A DNA stretch of 51,733 bases from Bdellovibrionales bacterium GWB1_55_8 (GTDB lineage Bacteria > Bdellovibrionota > UBA1018): positions 1 through 51,733 of the forward strand of contig MEPR01000045.1 of assembly GCA_001769835.1 (NCBI GenBank), given 5' to 3'. A program made the translations under genes and the position numbers. Numbering within the stretch: position 1 is the first letter of the stretch; each line of letters begins with the position of its first letter. The notes beneath the pieces are model-generated. The model was not told where the DNA came from and made no database searches. It saw only the letters and a program-made list of their open reading frames with translations. This document shows positions 17,342 through 26,610 of the stretch, in pieces.

Positions 17342-18430
17342 ATGGGCGTGAGCGAGAGCAGTCGCAAACGGCTTGAATGGTTCAGAGTGTTCGTATTTTC
17401 GGTTTTCGCCATCGCGCTGACCTTTGGCGTGGAGTTTTTTTTCCAAATCAAAGTCCCCTTCTTTTTCTCACTCGGTACTGTGGCATTGATCGCCATGCAC
17501 TGCGGCCTGGCGCGCGCATTGGGGGCGCTGGGTCTTTTGATCCCGGGTCTTTTGTTTATCATCACGCATCCTGTCGCGGGGCTCGGACGCCTGGATACCG
17601 TTAATATCGAGCGGGTCGTGGTGTTCACGCTGACGGCAGTACTGGTGGCGATCATTGGTGGCATCGGATATTCCGCGCGCAAGCAGGCTGAAACCTCCCG
17701 CGATGAACTTTTGAAGGAACGTATTCTGCGCGATCGCTTCATTTCAGGTCTCACTCATGACCTGAGAAATCCGCTTTCCGCTGTCCGGAACAGCGCAGAG
17801 CTGATGCAAAAATGGCCTGAGCGGGCCGAGATCAGAAGCAAGTCCATCGAGCGGATCGTTTTTGCGGCAGCCCGCGCCGATCGGCTGATCGAAGAGCTCC
17901 TGGACATAAACCGTATCCGCCACGGAGACCCGCTGCTGATTGAGCCGCAGTACATGAATCTCACGGATCTGATCTCGAAGACCCTCGATTCTTTCCGGAG
18001 TTCCCATGGAGAACGGTTTCTGCTCCAGGTGAACTCCGCCACGACGGAACAGATGGGGTATTGGTCTCTTTCCGCGATGTCACGCATTCTGGATAATCTG
18101 CTCGCAAACGCGGTCAAATATGGAAGTCCCGACACACCGATATCGGTCTCGTTGTTCGGCGAACAGGACAGAATTAAGTTCGTGATTCACAATTTTGGTA
18201 CGCCCATTCCAGAAGAAGACCTTCAACGAATTTTCAAGCCATTCGTGCGCGTGAAGTCCGTGGAAAACCGGACGCCGGGTTGGGGGCTTGGTTTAAGCGT
18301 GGTCACCAGCCTGATCGAGGCGCATGGCGGCTTCATACTGGCGGAAAGCAGCGCGGAATCGGGCACACGTTTCACGGTATCCCTTCCCAGGGATTCACGA
18401 TCGGTTCGCGGCATGCGTCGGGCCTCCTGA
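17342..18430 (+). CDS. Membrane sensor histidine kinase with four-helix sensor
   Basis: This 362-residue protein has about four closely packed transmembrane helices (about 14-34, 40-58, 60-80 and 92-110) and almost no periplasmic loop, as in DUF4118/KdpD-like sensors. The kinase core has the phosphoacceptor His139 in THDLRNPLSAVRNSAEL, the N-box DNLLANAVKYG at about 250-260, and G-boxes GWGLGLSVV and SGTRFTVSLP. No response regulator gene is adjacent. The next gene, 67 nt downstream, encodes the HAD-GH65 fusion, so a link between membrane sensing and sugar metabolism is plausible but inferred. Confidence 0.92.
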   Translation: MGVSESSRKRLEWFRVFVFSVFAIALTFGVEFFFQIKVPFFFSLGTVALIAMHCGLARALGALGLLIPGLLFIITHPVAGLGRLDTVNIERVVVFTLTAVLVAIIGGIGYSARKQAETSRDELLKERILRDRFISGLTHDLRNPLSAVRNSAELMQKWPERAEIRSKSIERIVFAAARADRLIEELLDINRIRHGDPLLIEPQYMNLTDLISKTLDSFRSSHGERFLLQVNSATTEQMGYWSLSAMSRILDNLLANAVKYGSPDTPISVSLFGEQDRIKFVIHNFGTPIPEEDLQRIFKPFVRVKSVENRTPGWGLGLSVVTSLIEAHGGFILAESSAESGTRFTVSLPRDSRSVRGMRRAS

Positions 18431-18497
18431 ACACACCGGGCGGCTTGGTCCATGGGCGCTCATTTGCATTGACTGCGATGAGGAGGATGTTCGACTC

Positions 18498-21400
18498 GTG
18501 TTTGGATGGTCACAGGTTTGGCCTCATCAGCTGCGCAGGGCGTTTGATCTCATCGTGTTCGATTGGGATGGGACGGCCGTTGCCGATCGCGACACGAGAT
18601 CTCCCGGGCTAGCTGAAGCACTGGAAAAACTGCTTTCGCGTGATGCGATTTGCTGCGTGATCACCGGCACGAAATTGCAGAACATTGACGCACAGATCCT
18701 TGATTCTCTCTCTCCTGCGGCCAAAGAGAGACTTTTTCTGTTCACGAATCGCGGCTCAGAGGTCTACAGTTTCGGCGGCGATGGGAAAATCGGAATTCTG
18801 AGTCGCAGGGTGGCAACGGAGGAGGAGAACCGGGCGCTCGATGACACCGCACGAGCCGTGAAGGAATATCTGGCGAGATTCGGACTGGAGGCCGAGATCG
18901 TTTCGGACCGGCTCAATCGCCGCAAGATCGACGTGATTCCGGTTGCGCGCTGGAGGGACCCCAGAAAATCCGAGTTCGGCGAGCTGCTTCATGATGTTCA
19001 GGCACGGCTCGGCGAGGCGGGGGTGCCGGAAGGACTGAATGGAGTGGTGCAGGAGACCTGGCGACAGGCGGAGCGCTCGGGCCTTTCAGATCCGCGCATC
19101 ACCTCGGATATCAAGCATATTGAAGTGGGTTTGACAGACAAGTCTGACTCGATCCGTTGGATCCGTGAGCACATCATAGGACAGCGCGGGATTCCGGTGC
19201 ATCAATCGGTTTTCATCGGCGACGAATTTGGAACGGTGGGCGGATTCATGGGGAGCGATGCTCTGATGCGGTCGCCCGAGCTGAAGGATGCAGTGTATGC
19301 CTCGGTCGGGGTGGAACCTGAGGGAGCGCCGGAAAAAGTGCTCCACATCGGGGGCGGTCCGAAGCGCTTTCTGGACTTCCTGATATTTCAAGGACAACTC
19401 AGGACACCACGCGAACACCGCCGCACGCGCCTCGCGGGTGAATTGCTCAGGCTGTCGGCAGACCCTGCGTGGCTTCTGAAGCAGGAAGGGTTTGATCCCT
19501 CGCGCGAGCGTGAAGTGGAAACCCTGTTCAGCCTTGGAAACGGCGTACTCGGCGCACGTGGTTCCGCAGAACTGACCTTACCTGCCGCGCAATCTGATCT
19601 GTTCATTGCGGGGGTCTATTCCAAGAAATCCGCGATGATTCCATATTCGGAACTCGAGTTCAGCGCTTCCGAAGGGCGCGATGATCCTTACAGTGAAATG
19701 GTGCCGTTCCCATCGCCGTTCAGGGTGGGAATCAGAGTGGACGGAGATGATATCTCGTTTGAGTCAACGCGTGTCCGCAACCACGAGCGTGTCCTGGATT
19801 TTCGCAAGGGACTTCTCTTTCAGACGTTCACCTTCGAGGACCGCAACGGCAGGAGAACCCGGCTCCAGTCGGTTCGATGTATTTCGGTCGCCGATCCGCA
19901 TCTGATGCTTCACGAGATCGAGGTGGTATGTGAAAATCATTCGGGCCGTGTGGAACTGGAACTGGCTCCGGAGATTCTCGATCCTGAGTTGCGCTATCCG
20001 CACCTGACGCCGCTGCCGATTGAGAAGCCTTCGATGTTCTCCCAGATGCGCGTCTATGACACCGGCTCTCCGTCTCATGTCTGCGTCGCCACACGCGCGT
20101 TTTCAGACGCCGGGCCGATCCTGAACGCCTTTGTCAGTACGGAACTGAAGGCGGGCGAACCGCTCAGAGTTCGGCGTTTCATCAGCGTCTTCTGCAAGCG
20201 CCCTCCTGACGAACTGGTCCTTCAAGCGCGGCGGCATCTGTTTGGAAAAAGCTGGCGAAGATTTGACCGCGATCTGGATGTGCACGAATCCCGCTGGGAA
20301 ACCTTCTGGAGCCGTTGTGATCTTCGCTTCAAAGAGGATCCCTCATTGACGCAGGCGCAGCGTTTCAACAGTTACCATCTGCGCATATCGGCCGATCACA
20401 ATCCCGAGACGTCCGTGACGGCGAAGGCACTTACCGGGCGCGCATACGAGGGGCATATCTTCTGGGATACGGAGATATTTCTGCTGCCGTTCTTCAATCG
20501 GGTACAGCCGGACATCGCCCGCAATCTGCTCACTTATCGTTACAACACACTGGGAGGCGCGCGCCGAAGAGCAAGGGGCATGGGGTGTGCGGGCGCTTGT
20601 TTCGCCTGGGAGTCCACCGTAACCGGTGATGACGTGACTCCGCGATCGATCACGATCGCTGGAACCGGGCAGGCCGTTCCGATCTTCACCGGTGAGCAGC
20701 AGATCCATGTGACGGGCGATGTCGCCTTCGGTCTGTGGCAATACTGGGAGCTGACGCGGGATCGGGACTTCATGATTCGGTTCGGCGCGGAAATTTTGTT
20801 CGAGACGGCGCGTTTCTGGTCCACTCGCGCGAGACAGGGCAGTGATGGGCGCCTCCATATTCTGAAGGTGGTCGGTCCCGATGAATATCACAGTGGTGTG
20901 AATGACAATGCGTTCACGAACTGGATGGCTCGTTTCAATCTGGAGAAAGCCGCGGAGACAGCCGAATGGATGCAAGCTGAGCATCCCCTCCAATGGGGAG
21001 AGCTCATTGAGCGGCTGCGGATTGAACGGGATGAGCCGGCCGGATGGAGGAGTGCTGCGAGATCTCTCTTCATTCAAATGCCCGGTAAAGACGGTGTGAT
21101 TGAACAGTTCGAGGGTTTTTTTCGTTTAAAGGACGTTCATCTGCAGCAGGAGGAACGCAATAAAGCTCCCGTCAGCCGACTGTTCAAATGGCAGGAGATC
21201 AACGGAATGAAGGTGATCAAGCAGGCGGACGTACTGATGATCCCGTTTCTTTTTCCTTCGGCATTCTCGCGCGAGATAGTACGTGCGAATTACGAATATT
21301 ATGAACGCGTCACGGATCACGGAAGCAGCCTTTCGCCATCGGTTCACTCGGCCATTGCAGCTCTTGTGGGTGATCGTGAGGCGTCGTTCAAATACTGGGA

Positions 21401-21569
21401 GCAGAGTCTTTTTCTGGATCTGCGAAACACGATGCACAATACCGGTCTTGGAATTCATATTGCGTGCATCGGAGGCGCGTGGCAGGCGCTGACGCTTCAT
21501 GCACTGGGTGGCAGGGTGGTTCACGGGGAGGTTAGCCTGAATGATATCCACCCGAGGAGGGCGGCATGA
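18498..21569 (+). CDS. HAD phosphatase-GH65 glycoside phosphorylase fusion
   Basis: The open frame reaches back to 18324 inside the kinase gene. A GTG at 18498, preceded by aggagg at 18481-18486, gives a sensible start (1023 residues). The N-terminal third is a HAD phosphatase with nucleophile Asp22 and Asp24 in FDWDGTA and a late motif FIGDEFGTVGG, resembling cap-type IIB/trehalose-phosphatase proteins. From about residue 310 it is a GH65 enzyme: LGNGVLGARG, then FWDTEIFLLPFF, then the general acid Glu796 in GPDEYH, then FKWQEINGMKVIKQAD, and the phosphate-binding loop GSSLSPSVHS. GH65 enzymes reversibly phosphorolyse alpha-glucosides such as trehalose, maltose or kojibiose. HAD-GH65 fusions are known in mycobacteria. 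The universal stress protein gene overlaps its stop codon by 4 nt. Confidence 0.9.
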   Translation: MFGWSQVWPHQLRRAFDLIVFDWDGTAVADRDTRSPGLAEALEKLLSRDAICCVITGTKLQNIDAQILDSLSPAAKERLFLFTNRGSEVYSFGGDGKIGILSRRVATEEENRALDDTARAVKEYLARFGLEAEIVSDRLNRRKIDVIPVARWRDPRKSEFGELLHDVQARLGEAGVPEGLNGVVQETWRQAERSGLSDPRITSDIKHIEVGLTDKSDSIRWIREHIIGQRGIPVHQSVFIGDEFGTVGGFMGSDALMRSPELKDAVYASVGVEPEGAPEKVLHIGGGPKRFLDFLIFQGQLRTPREHRRTRLAGELLRLSADPAWLLKQEGFDPSREREVETLFSLGNGVLGARGSAELTLPAAQSDLFIAGVYSKKSAMIPYSELEFSASEGRDDPYSEMVPFPSPFRVGIRVDGDDISFESTRVRNHERVLDFRKGLLFQTFTFEDRNGRRTRLQSVRCISVADPHLMLHEIEVVCENHSGRVELELAPEILDPELRYPHLTPLPIEKPSMFSQMRVYDTGSPSHVCVATRAFSDAGPILNAFVSTELKAGEPLRVRRFISVFCKRPPDELVLQARRHLFGKSWRRFDRDLDVHESRWETFWSRCDLRFKEDPSLTQAQRFNSYHLRISADHNPETSVTAKALTGRAYEGHIFWDTEIFLLPFFNRVQPDIARNLLTYRYNTLGGARRRARGMGCAGACFAWESTVTGDDVTPRSITIAGTGQAVPIFTGEQQIHVTGDVAFGLWQYWELTRDRDFMIRFGAEILFETARFWSTRARQGSDGRLHILKVVGPDEYHSGVNDNAFTNWMARFNLEKAAETAEWMQAEHPLQWGELIERLRIERDEPAGWRSAARSLFIQMPGKDGVIEQFEGFFRLKDVHLQQEERNKAPVSRLFKWQEINGMKVIKQADVLMIPFLFPSAFSREIVRANYEYYERVTDHGSSLSPSVHSAIAALVGDREASFKYWEQSLFLDLRNTMHNTGLGIHIACIGGAWQALTLHALGGRVVHGEVSLNDIHPRRAA

Positions 21570-22453
21570 AAAGATTCCAGGTCATTATCGCGCCCGTATT
21601 CAGGAGGGATACCCGGCGTGCAACCCAGCGCTTTCTGAGGAATACTTTGATTCTCTGCGCCTGGTCGGGGGCGCGAATCCGCGTGATCTCGGAAAAGCCC
21701 TCTGATGAGATGACAGCGCTGATCTCCAATCTTCGTTCGCAGATGTGCTGTGAGTCAGTCGGGTGTGTCGTCGAAACGGCGCCGCCGGGCGAAATGGTCA
21801 CCTTCCTGAAAAAAATCGTGGAGGAGGATGAAGCCGATCTTCTGGCGCTGAATCTCGAGAAAGGGATGATGGGTCGGCCTGTCATGAGCCACGACAAGGG
21901 CGCGGTGTTTCTTGAGACCAACTTGCCCACCCTGATCATTCCAGGTTCGGTGACATTCGGATATCCGCCGATATCGTCGGTTCTGGTCGCGATGGCCGGG
22001 GAACGCAGGCAGAGCGAGGCTTTGCGCCTGGCCATCACCCTCGGCAACGATAACGGGCTTCCGGTCGATCTTCTGCACGTGACCGACAACGTCCGAAGGG
22101 ATGAGAATGGCTCGATGCTGGGTAATATCTCTGATGAGTTTCAGCATGAATATCCGGGTATGGTCCAGGAATTCATTGCCGAGGCCAGTCCTTTCTCCAC
22201 CGAAAAAGAGAAACGCTGCATTCGACATTTCTGGCACATGCGAGGGGATGTTTCTCATCTGATTCGCGAGCGAATGGGGGAGGATAGAGGGAAATTGCTC
22301 GTATTGGAGTGGAAAGGCAGCCTGCGGTCGGGTCGAGCCGAGGTGCTGAGAGCCATTCTGCGACATGCCGGATTCCCGGTGCTGTTGGTTCGGCCCGAGG
22401 TCCACGGATACGCGAGACTCAGGATCGGAAAGGATTTTCCCCTGGCAGGCTAG
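21566..22453 (+). CDS. Universal stress protein-like protein
   Basis: This 295-residue protein has a good gaggaggg ribosome-binding site and an ATGA overlap with the stop codon of the HAD-GH65 gene, indicating translational coupling. It looks like two tandem USP-like halves: VIIAPVFRR to NLPTLIIPGS, and SSVLVAMAGERRQSEALRLA to FPVLLVRPE. The alternating strand-helix pattern and the terminal Ile/Leu-Ile/Val-x-Pro strand are typical. A clear ATP-binding GxxG(9)GS motif is not present, so nucleotide binding is uncertain. The role is probably in stress or starvation physiology alongside the phosphorylase. Confidence 0.7.
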   Translation: MKRFQVIIAPVFRRDTRRATQRFLRNTLILCAWSGARIRVISEKPSDEMTALISNLRSQMCCESVGCVVETAPPGEMVTFLKKIVEEDEADLLALNLEKGMMGRPVMSHDKGAVFLETNLPTLIIPGSVTFGYPPISSVLVAMAGERRQSEALRLAITLGNDNGLPVDLLHVTDNVRRDENGSMLGNISDEFQHEYPGMVQEFIAEASPFSTEKEKRCIRHFWHMRGDVSHLIRERMGEDRGKLLVLEWKGSLRSGRAEVLRAILRHAGFPVLLVRPEVHGYARLRIGKDFPLAG

Positions 22454-22470
22454 CACGACGTTTGCACCCC

Positions 22471-22502
22471 ATGCCCCGGTTGTTTTTAACTCACGGGGGC
22501 AT
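22471..22502 (+). promoter_or_regulatory. Inverted repeat covering the ribosome-binding site of the next gene
   Basis: ATGCCCC at 22471-22477 is the exact reverse complement of GGGGCAT at 22496-22502, with an 18-nt loop containing a T-run. The right arm contains the only purine-rich tract upstream of the ATG at 22506, so the hairpin would mask that ribosome-binding site. There is no T-tract after the stem, which argues against an ordinary terminator. Confidence 0.4.
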
Positions 22503-22505
22503 TCT

Positions 22506-23285
22506 ATGAAATTTCGTGTTTTGTTGGGTTTCTTGGGTTTGTTGGGCGCGCTGGCTGGCACCGGCTGCAGCAAGGGTATGATTGATCGCGTCGTGGTCAC
22601 GCCATCGGCGACGTTCGATTCAGTGCGCGTAGCGCTCTTCTTCAAACAGGACGTGCAGGTTCTTTTGGCGGGAACCGTACCGTTCAATGGCTACGGTTTC
22701 ATCTATATGAACCCGTCGACGCCATCGAGTCCGTTTGAGATGGGTTTTGATTTCAAAACCTCGATTTCCTCTGATCCGGGCTATGTGGAGCTTACGCCAA
22801 CGCTCTACCTTCCGAATGGTGCACCGATCGGATTGACGTACCCGGTGGTCGAGATCAAAGGAACCCAGCCGATTTCGCCGAACTTTGACCTGTACGGTTA
22901 CGTGGATGTGGAGAAACATGCGTGGTTCGGTACTGCGGCGGTATTTGGTATGTCAGAAAACACCGAAATTCCTCTCGGCATGACGATCACGCAGGTGTTC
23001 AGACGTGACCAGACCGGGGCACCGGCGCTGTTCGCGAGCGTTTATGGACCGACGGTCGGCACGAGCGGAGAAGTGAAGCGAGCAGGCGGTATCGCGGTAT
23101 TCGCCAATATCGACTACCTTCGCACGAGCATGGGACAGGGCGCTGAAACGTATCTGCCTGAGCGTAACGTGATCGTGACTGAGTCCGGTGAGGAAATTCA
23201 GTCGCGGAACCTCAGCAAGAGAAAACTCCGCCGTTTTGAACGCTCGATGATTCGTGAAGCCAATCGCGCTGCCGTCACGCACTGA
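22506..23285 (+). CDS. Probable lipoprotein of unknown function
   Basis: The ATG at 22506 starts a leucine-rich signal sequence followed by GTGC (Cys23), a plausible if non-canonical lipobox, giving a 259-residue protein. An upstream extension of the frame to 22365 lies within the previous gene and is rejected. The mature part is rich in beta-type sequence with frequent aromatic and glycine residues. It ends with a basic, charged segment (NLSKRKLRRFERSMIREANR), which could be a C-terminal helix. I recognise no family. It ends 2 nt from the convergent YihY gene. Confidence 0.7.
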   Translation: MKFRVLLGFLGLLGALAGTGCSKGMIDRVVVTPSATFDSVRVALFFKQDVQVLLAGTVPFNGYGFIYMNPSTPSSPFEMGFDFKTSISSDPGYVELTPTLYLPNGAPIGLTYPVVEIKGTQPISPNFDLYGYVDVEKHAWFGTAAVFGMSENTEIPLGMTITQVFRRDQTGAPALFASVYGPTVGTSGEVKRAGGIAVFANIDYLRTSMGQGAETYLPERNVIVTESGEEIQSRNLSKRKLRRFERSMIREANRAAVTH

Positions 23286-23287
23286 CC

Positions 23288-24211
23288 TCAGACGTCATGA
23301 ACTCTTCGAACGAGCCGGAGCGATGAGGGTCCGGTGTTCACGGTTTTTTCCTTGGAGCGGAGAAAGGTGCGATCCACCACCGCTCCAAGGAGAATCGCGA
23401 AACCAGTGAGATAGAGCCAGAGCATGAGAACGATCGCACCGCCCAGTGCGCCATAGGTCGCATTGTAATTGCCGAAGGAAGCCACGTAAGTTCGAAAAAG
23501 CAAAGAGGCCCCGACCACAATCAGTACCGCAACGCCAGCTCCAGGCGTGATCGGCCGGAAGCGGCCTTTCATGTCGGGCCCGAAGCGATAAAGGCTCGAG
23601 AACGCCACGAAAAAGGCAAGCAGGATGATGATCCAGCGGATCAAAGCGAACCCTGCACGCAGAAGCGCACCTGCGCCGATGCTGCTGATCAGCCATTGCT
23701 GGATTTGTCCGCCCAGCACGACGAGGGCAAACGCGGTGAGCAGGAGTGCTCCCACCCAAAGGGTGAGTCCCGCTGCAATGCCTCGCGCCTTGTAAATCGG
23801 ACGGCTCTCCCGCACTTCGTTGATCGCGTTGAGTTCCTGCATCAAGGCGTAAGTTCCCCCCGACGCGGCCCAGAGCAAACCAAGCGCGCCGAAAGACAGC
23901 AGTGCCCCCCGTTTCTGCGTTGCGATATCGCGCACTGTTCCGGAAAGCAGGGATGCTGCATCGCCCGGCAGTGCTTGCCCGAGAAGATCCATTGCCGCTT
24001 GATCGATATTGTCGATCGGAAGGTAAGGGATCACCGCGAAGAGCAGGATCAGCGAGGGAAAAATCGCGAGCGTCAGATAATAAGCGAGCGCGGCGGCGCC
24101 GGTCGAGAGCCGATCCTCGGTGATGGCCTGCTTGAGTTCGCGCAAGTGAGAGAAAATTTCGCGCTTCTTCCGAACCTTGGGGTCCCTGCGGCGAGGAATC
24201 GGTGCTTGCAT
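23288..24211 (-). CDS. YihY/BrkB-family inner-membrane protein
   Basis: This 307-residue protein has a basic cytoplasmic N-terminus, then the family's first motif ALAYYLTLAIFPSLILLFAVI (about 45-65) and five further transmembrane helices. It includes WAASGGTYALMQELNAI and the late block FGNYNATYGALGGAIVLMLWLYL. The family was once annotated as ribonuclease BN, but that assignment is obsolete. It is now treated as a transporter-like or unknown membrane protein. The gene lies 6 nt after the YiiX-like gene: the sequence TGATAAGGAATG holds the upstream stop and a ribosome-binding site, so the two are translationally linked. Confidence 0.92.
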   Translation of the reverse strand: MQAPIPRRRDPKVRKKREIFSHLRELKQAITEDRLSTGAAALAYYLTLAIFPSLILLFAVIPYLPIDNIDQAAMDLLGQALPGDAASLLSGTVRDIATQKRGALLSFGALGLLWAASGGTYALMQELNAINEVRESRPIYKARGIAAGLTLWVGALLLTAFALVVLGGQIQQWLISSIGAGALLRAGFALIRWIIILLAFFVAFSSLYRFGPDMKGRFRPITPGAGVAVLIVVGASLLFRTYVASFGNYNATYGALGGAIVLMLWLYLTGFAILLGAVVDRTFLRSKEKTVNTGPSSLRLVRRVHDV

Positions 24212-24217
24212 TCCTTA

Positions 24218-25768
24218 TCAGGGTAGCAGGGAGTGTTCCTTTGCCATCAGCCGTCCGTTAAAAGCGCGGGAGATGGGTGCAAGCGCCTCCTCCAAAAGGT
24301 CCACAACAGCTGGATCGCTGGCAAGTTGATCTATGTCGACGAGTTGCGTGTTGTCCCAAAGTGTCTGAATTTTCCGATCGACCCTGCGAACCGCGACCTC
24401 CACAAGGTGTTCATAAATTTCGATGATCGCGAGCACCTTCTCCGGACCACGAGGCAGGTTGTCCGGAGTGAGCATATAAGGCAGGCCGATCAGCCGTCCC
24501 AGCATAGAGCCGGACCGCATCTGCCTGACCCCGAAGCGATTCAGGCTGTACATCCATGGAAGGGCTCCGGCATCGATGTCTCCCCGGCGGAAAATTTCAA
24601 AGAAACGCCTCTCGCACAGATCGCGTGCGATGTTCCGGTGAAAATGACCGTTATCCACCGCACCGATGATCTGAAGCCGTGGGTCGACGATGAAATCGGT
24701 GAGCGAAAGAAAAGCATCCGCACCGAAATCAAAGAAATCCATATTCTTTCTGACCTGGGGATCATCAGAGTAACGGCTTTTAGTGGCGATCGGCTGAATG
24801 CCGGCCAATTCAAAGAGGCGGTTTGCAACCGCGGTGCACGCAAGAAAGCTGCGGTCCGGATCTTCCGTGTCAAAGTTATAACCCTTCACTTCCATGGGCA
24901 TTCTTGCGGCGCGGAGATTGATCTTTTCCTGCATGTGTTTTGGCAGGTCTCGCAGACGGCAGACTTCCACGTAGGAGCTGAATCGGGGTGCGAGAAAAGT
25001 GCTGAGGGGTACGGCACGGACGCCCAACTTGTAACTTTCAAGAACGGAGGGTATGGGGCGGCCATTGACGTTCAAAACGGCGAAAAAGCCAAGGTGAAAG
25101 CCGTAACTTCTGGGAGCTTGCAGAGCCGTGTAAACGCCATTGCCGTCGCGGTCAACGTTGGCCACCAGGATGTCACCTGGTCGAAAAACGAGGCCGCGGT
25201 AATGCGTGCCTTGGTCGTCGATTGCATAATTCGAGAACTCCGGGTCCGCGGACCAGGTCTTGAAACTGCAACGGGACGGAGCGTTTGCGAGAATAGGCAA
25301 CTTCCTTCTGGGGCCGGCAAGGCATAAAAGAGCCGCAGCGGGATTCGAATCATCATAGAGATAGAGCTGTCGGAGCAATTCGGGTTCACCGATGGTCGCC
25401 AGATAATTAGCCGTGAGCTCAATGAGTTCCTTATTACGGCTGTTGCTCACTTTTTCGAGCCAACGGGCCAGGACCTGAGGGGAAGGTTTCAGCGCAAGTT
25501 CTTGAAGTGTCTGAATGGCGTAGCGTACCTGCCCTGATGTGTCCGTTGTCTTCATCAGGAATTCCAGCGTGAGATCGAGCGCCTTCCTTCGCCAGTGTTG
25601 CATCTGAAATTTGAGCGAAATCAAACGCTCTGTTTCGGAGAGGGTGCGCGGGAGGTTTCTGAATTCCTGTTGAATCTCGCGGACCTCGTCATGAAAAACC
25701 TCGACGTTTTCGATATCTGTCTTTGTGAGCGTAAATCGAAGTTTTCTAACGAGTGCGTGCATGGTCAT
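24218..25768 (-). CDS. YiiX-type permuted NlpC/P60-like hydrolase with helical N-terminal region
   Basis: In this 516-residue protein the first 160 residues or so are helical and resemble HEAT-like repeats. A papain-fold domain in permuted order follows: RPGDI at 196-200, His225 in YGFHLGFFAV, Glu244 in ESYKLGV, and the predicted nucleophile Cys311 in FLACTAVANRLF. This order and spacing match the YiiX/YebB group. The remaining 200 residues have no recognised domain. Two ATG codons are possible (25768 and 25762). No signal peptide is visible, so the location is probably cytoplasmic. Substrates of this group may be lipid amides or peptides. The gene is divergent from the response regulator gene. 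Confidence 0.7.
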   Translation of the reverse strand: MTMHALVRKLRFTLTKTDIENVEVFHDEVREIQQEFRNLPRTLSETERLISLKFQMQHWRRKALDLTLEFLMKTTDTSGQVRYAIQTLQELALKPSPQVLARWLEKVSNSRNKELIELTANYLATIGEPELLRQLYLYDDSNPAAALLCLAGPRRKLPILANAPSRCSFKTWSADPEFSNYAIDDQGTHYRGLVFRPGDILVANVDRDGNGVYTALQAPRSYGFHLGFFAVLNVNGRPIPSVLESYKLGVRAVPLSTFLAPRFSSYVEVCRLRDLPKHMQEKINLRAARMPMEVKGYNFDTEDPDRSFLACTAVANRLFELAGIQPIATKSRYSDDPQVRKNMDFFDFGADAFLSLTDFIVDPRLQIIGAVDNGHFHRNIARDLCERRFFEIFRRGDIDAGALPWMYSLNRFGVRQMRSGSMLGRLIGLPYMLTPDNLPRGPEKVLAIIEIYEHLVEVAVRRVDRKIQTLWDNTQLVDIDQLASDPAVVDLLEEALAPISRAFNGRLMAKEHSLLP

Positions 25769-25866
25769 TTTTTGAGAGCGGAGGATTACTCCCGGCCTGG
25801 GGACGGGTCAACCTCACAAAACCTTTAAATGGATTTACTTCATATCTGCCGATACGGAGGGTGAAA

Positions 25867-26610
25867 GTGAAGGGAAAATTTGTGAAAAACCAGCCGCAAA
25901 CCACCACGCTTCTTGTCGTCGACGATGAGCCAGAAATTGGAGAAATTATCCAGAGTTGGCTGACGAGCGAGGGCGTCCGGGTGATCACCGCAGCCGGCTC
26001 TGCGGATGCACTGGATATTCTTCGCGAAACTCAGATCGATATTCTTCTTTCTGACATTCGGATGCCCGAGATGGATGGTATTTCCCTGTTCCGTCTCATT
26101 GAGAAAATGGGAGGGGCACATCGCACCCCCGAAGTTCTGTTCATGACTGCTTCGCATGATCCTCGCAGGGGCGAAGCGCTCGGTACCGGTGCCAAGGGAA
26201 TCATTCAGAAGCCCTTTTCAGGCAGGCAGCTTTTATCCTGGATCTATTATTCGGTGTCGCCCCAGTTCAGGCCCGCTTTTGAAAAACAATTGCGCTTTCC
26301 CGTACAGTTGCCAGCTCGTTACGGTCTGACGAATGCGGATTTCGAGCAGGAAGGAATGATCCTGAATGTCAGTACAAATGGAATCCTGATGGGTACCAAT
26401 GACAGGATCCCCGATGATGGAGCGCCCGTTTATATCAGATTTCGTATTCCTGAGAAGGAGCCGGTATTTCTCACGGGTAAAACCCTGTGGAAAAGGGATC
26501 TGCGGTCAGCCGAATGGAAGTGGCAGTTCGGTGTGAATGTTTCAACGTCCCAGGAGGGGGATCTCAAGCATTTCAGGGACTTCGTGCGTGATATTATTGC
26601 CAAAGGGTGA
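25867..26610 (+). CDS. Response regulator with C-terminal PilZ-like domain
   Basis: The frame is open from 25753, but the GTG at 25867 is spaced 6 nt from a ggagg site (25856-25860), giving 247 residues. The receiver domain (about 12-130) has the acidic pair Asp19-Asp20, phosphoacceptor Asp63 in LLSDIRMPEMDG, the conserved Thr in FMTAS and the Lys in IQKPF. The rest is PilZ-like: QLPARYG, then NVSTNGI corresponding to the D/NxSxxG motif. The upstream RxxxR c-di-GMP motif is not intact (EKQLR), so nucleotide binding is doubtful. No kinase is adjacent. Confidence 0.85.
   Translation: MKGKFVKNQPQTTTLLVVDDEPEIGEIIQSWLTSEGVRVITAAGSADALDILRETQIDILLSDIRMPEMDGISLFRLIEKMGGAHRTPEVLFMTASHDPRRGEALGTGAKGIIQKPFSGRQLLSWIYYSVSPQFRPAFEKQLRFPVQLPARYGLTNADFEQEGMILNVSTNGILMGTNDRIPDDGAPVYIRFRIPEKEPVFLTGKTLWKRDLRSAEWKWQFGVNVSTSQEGDLKHFRDFVRDIIAKG

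Noticed and set aside
18324-18497. Upstream extension of the HAD-GH65 frame into the kinase gene
   Set aside because: The extension has no family similarity and overlaps the kinase C-terminus; the GTG at 18498 has a good SD.
24233-25327. Open frame of 364 codons antisense to the YiiX-like gene
   Set aside because: The minus-strand product has recognisable motifs in order; the plus-strand one has none and is probably due to codon bias.
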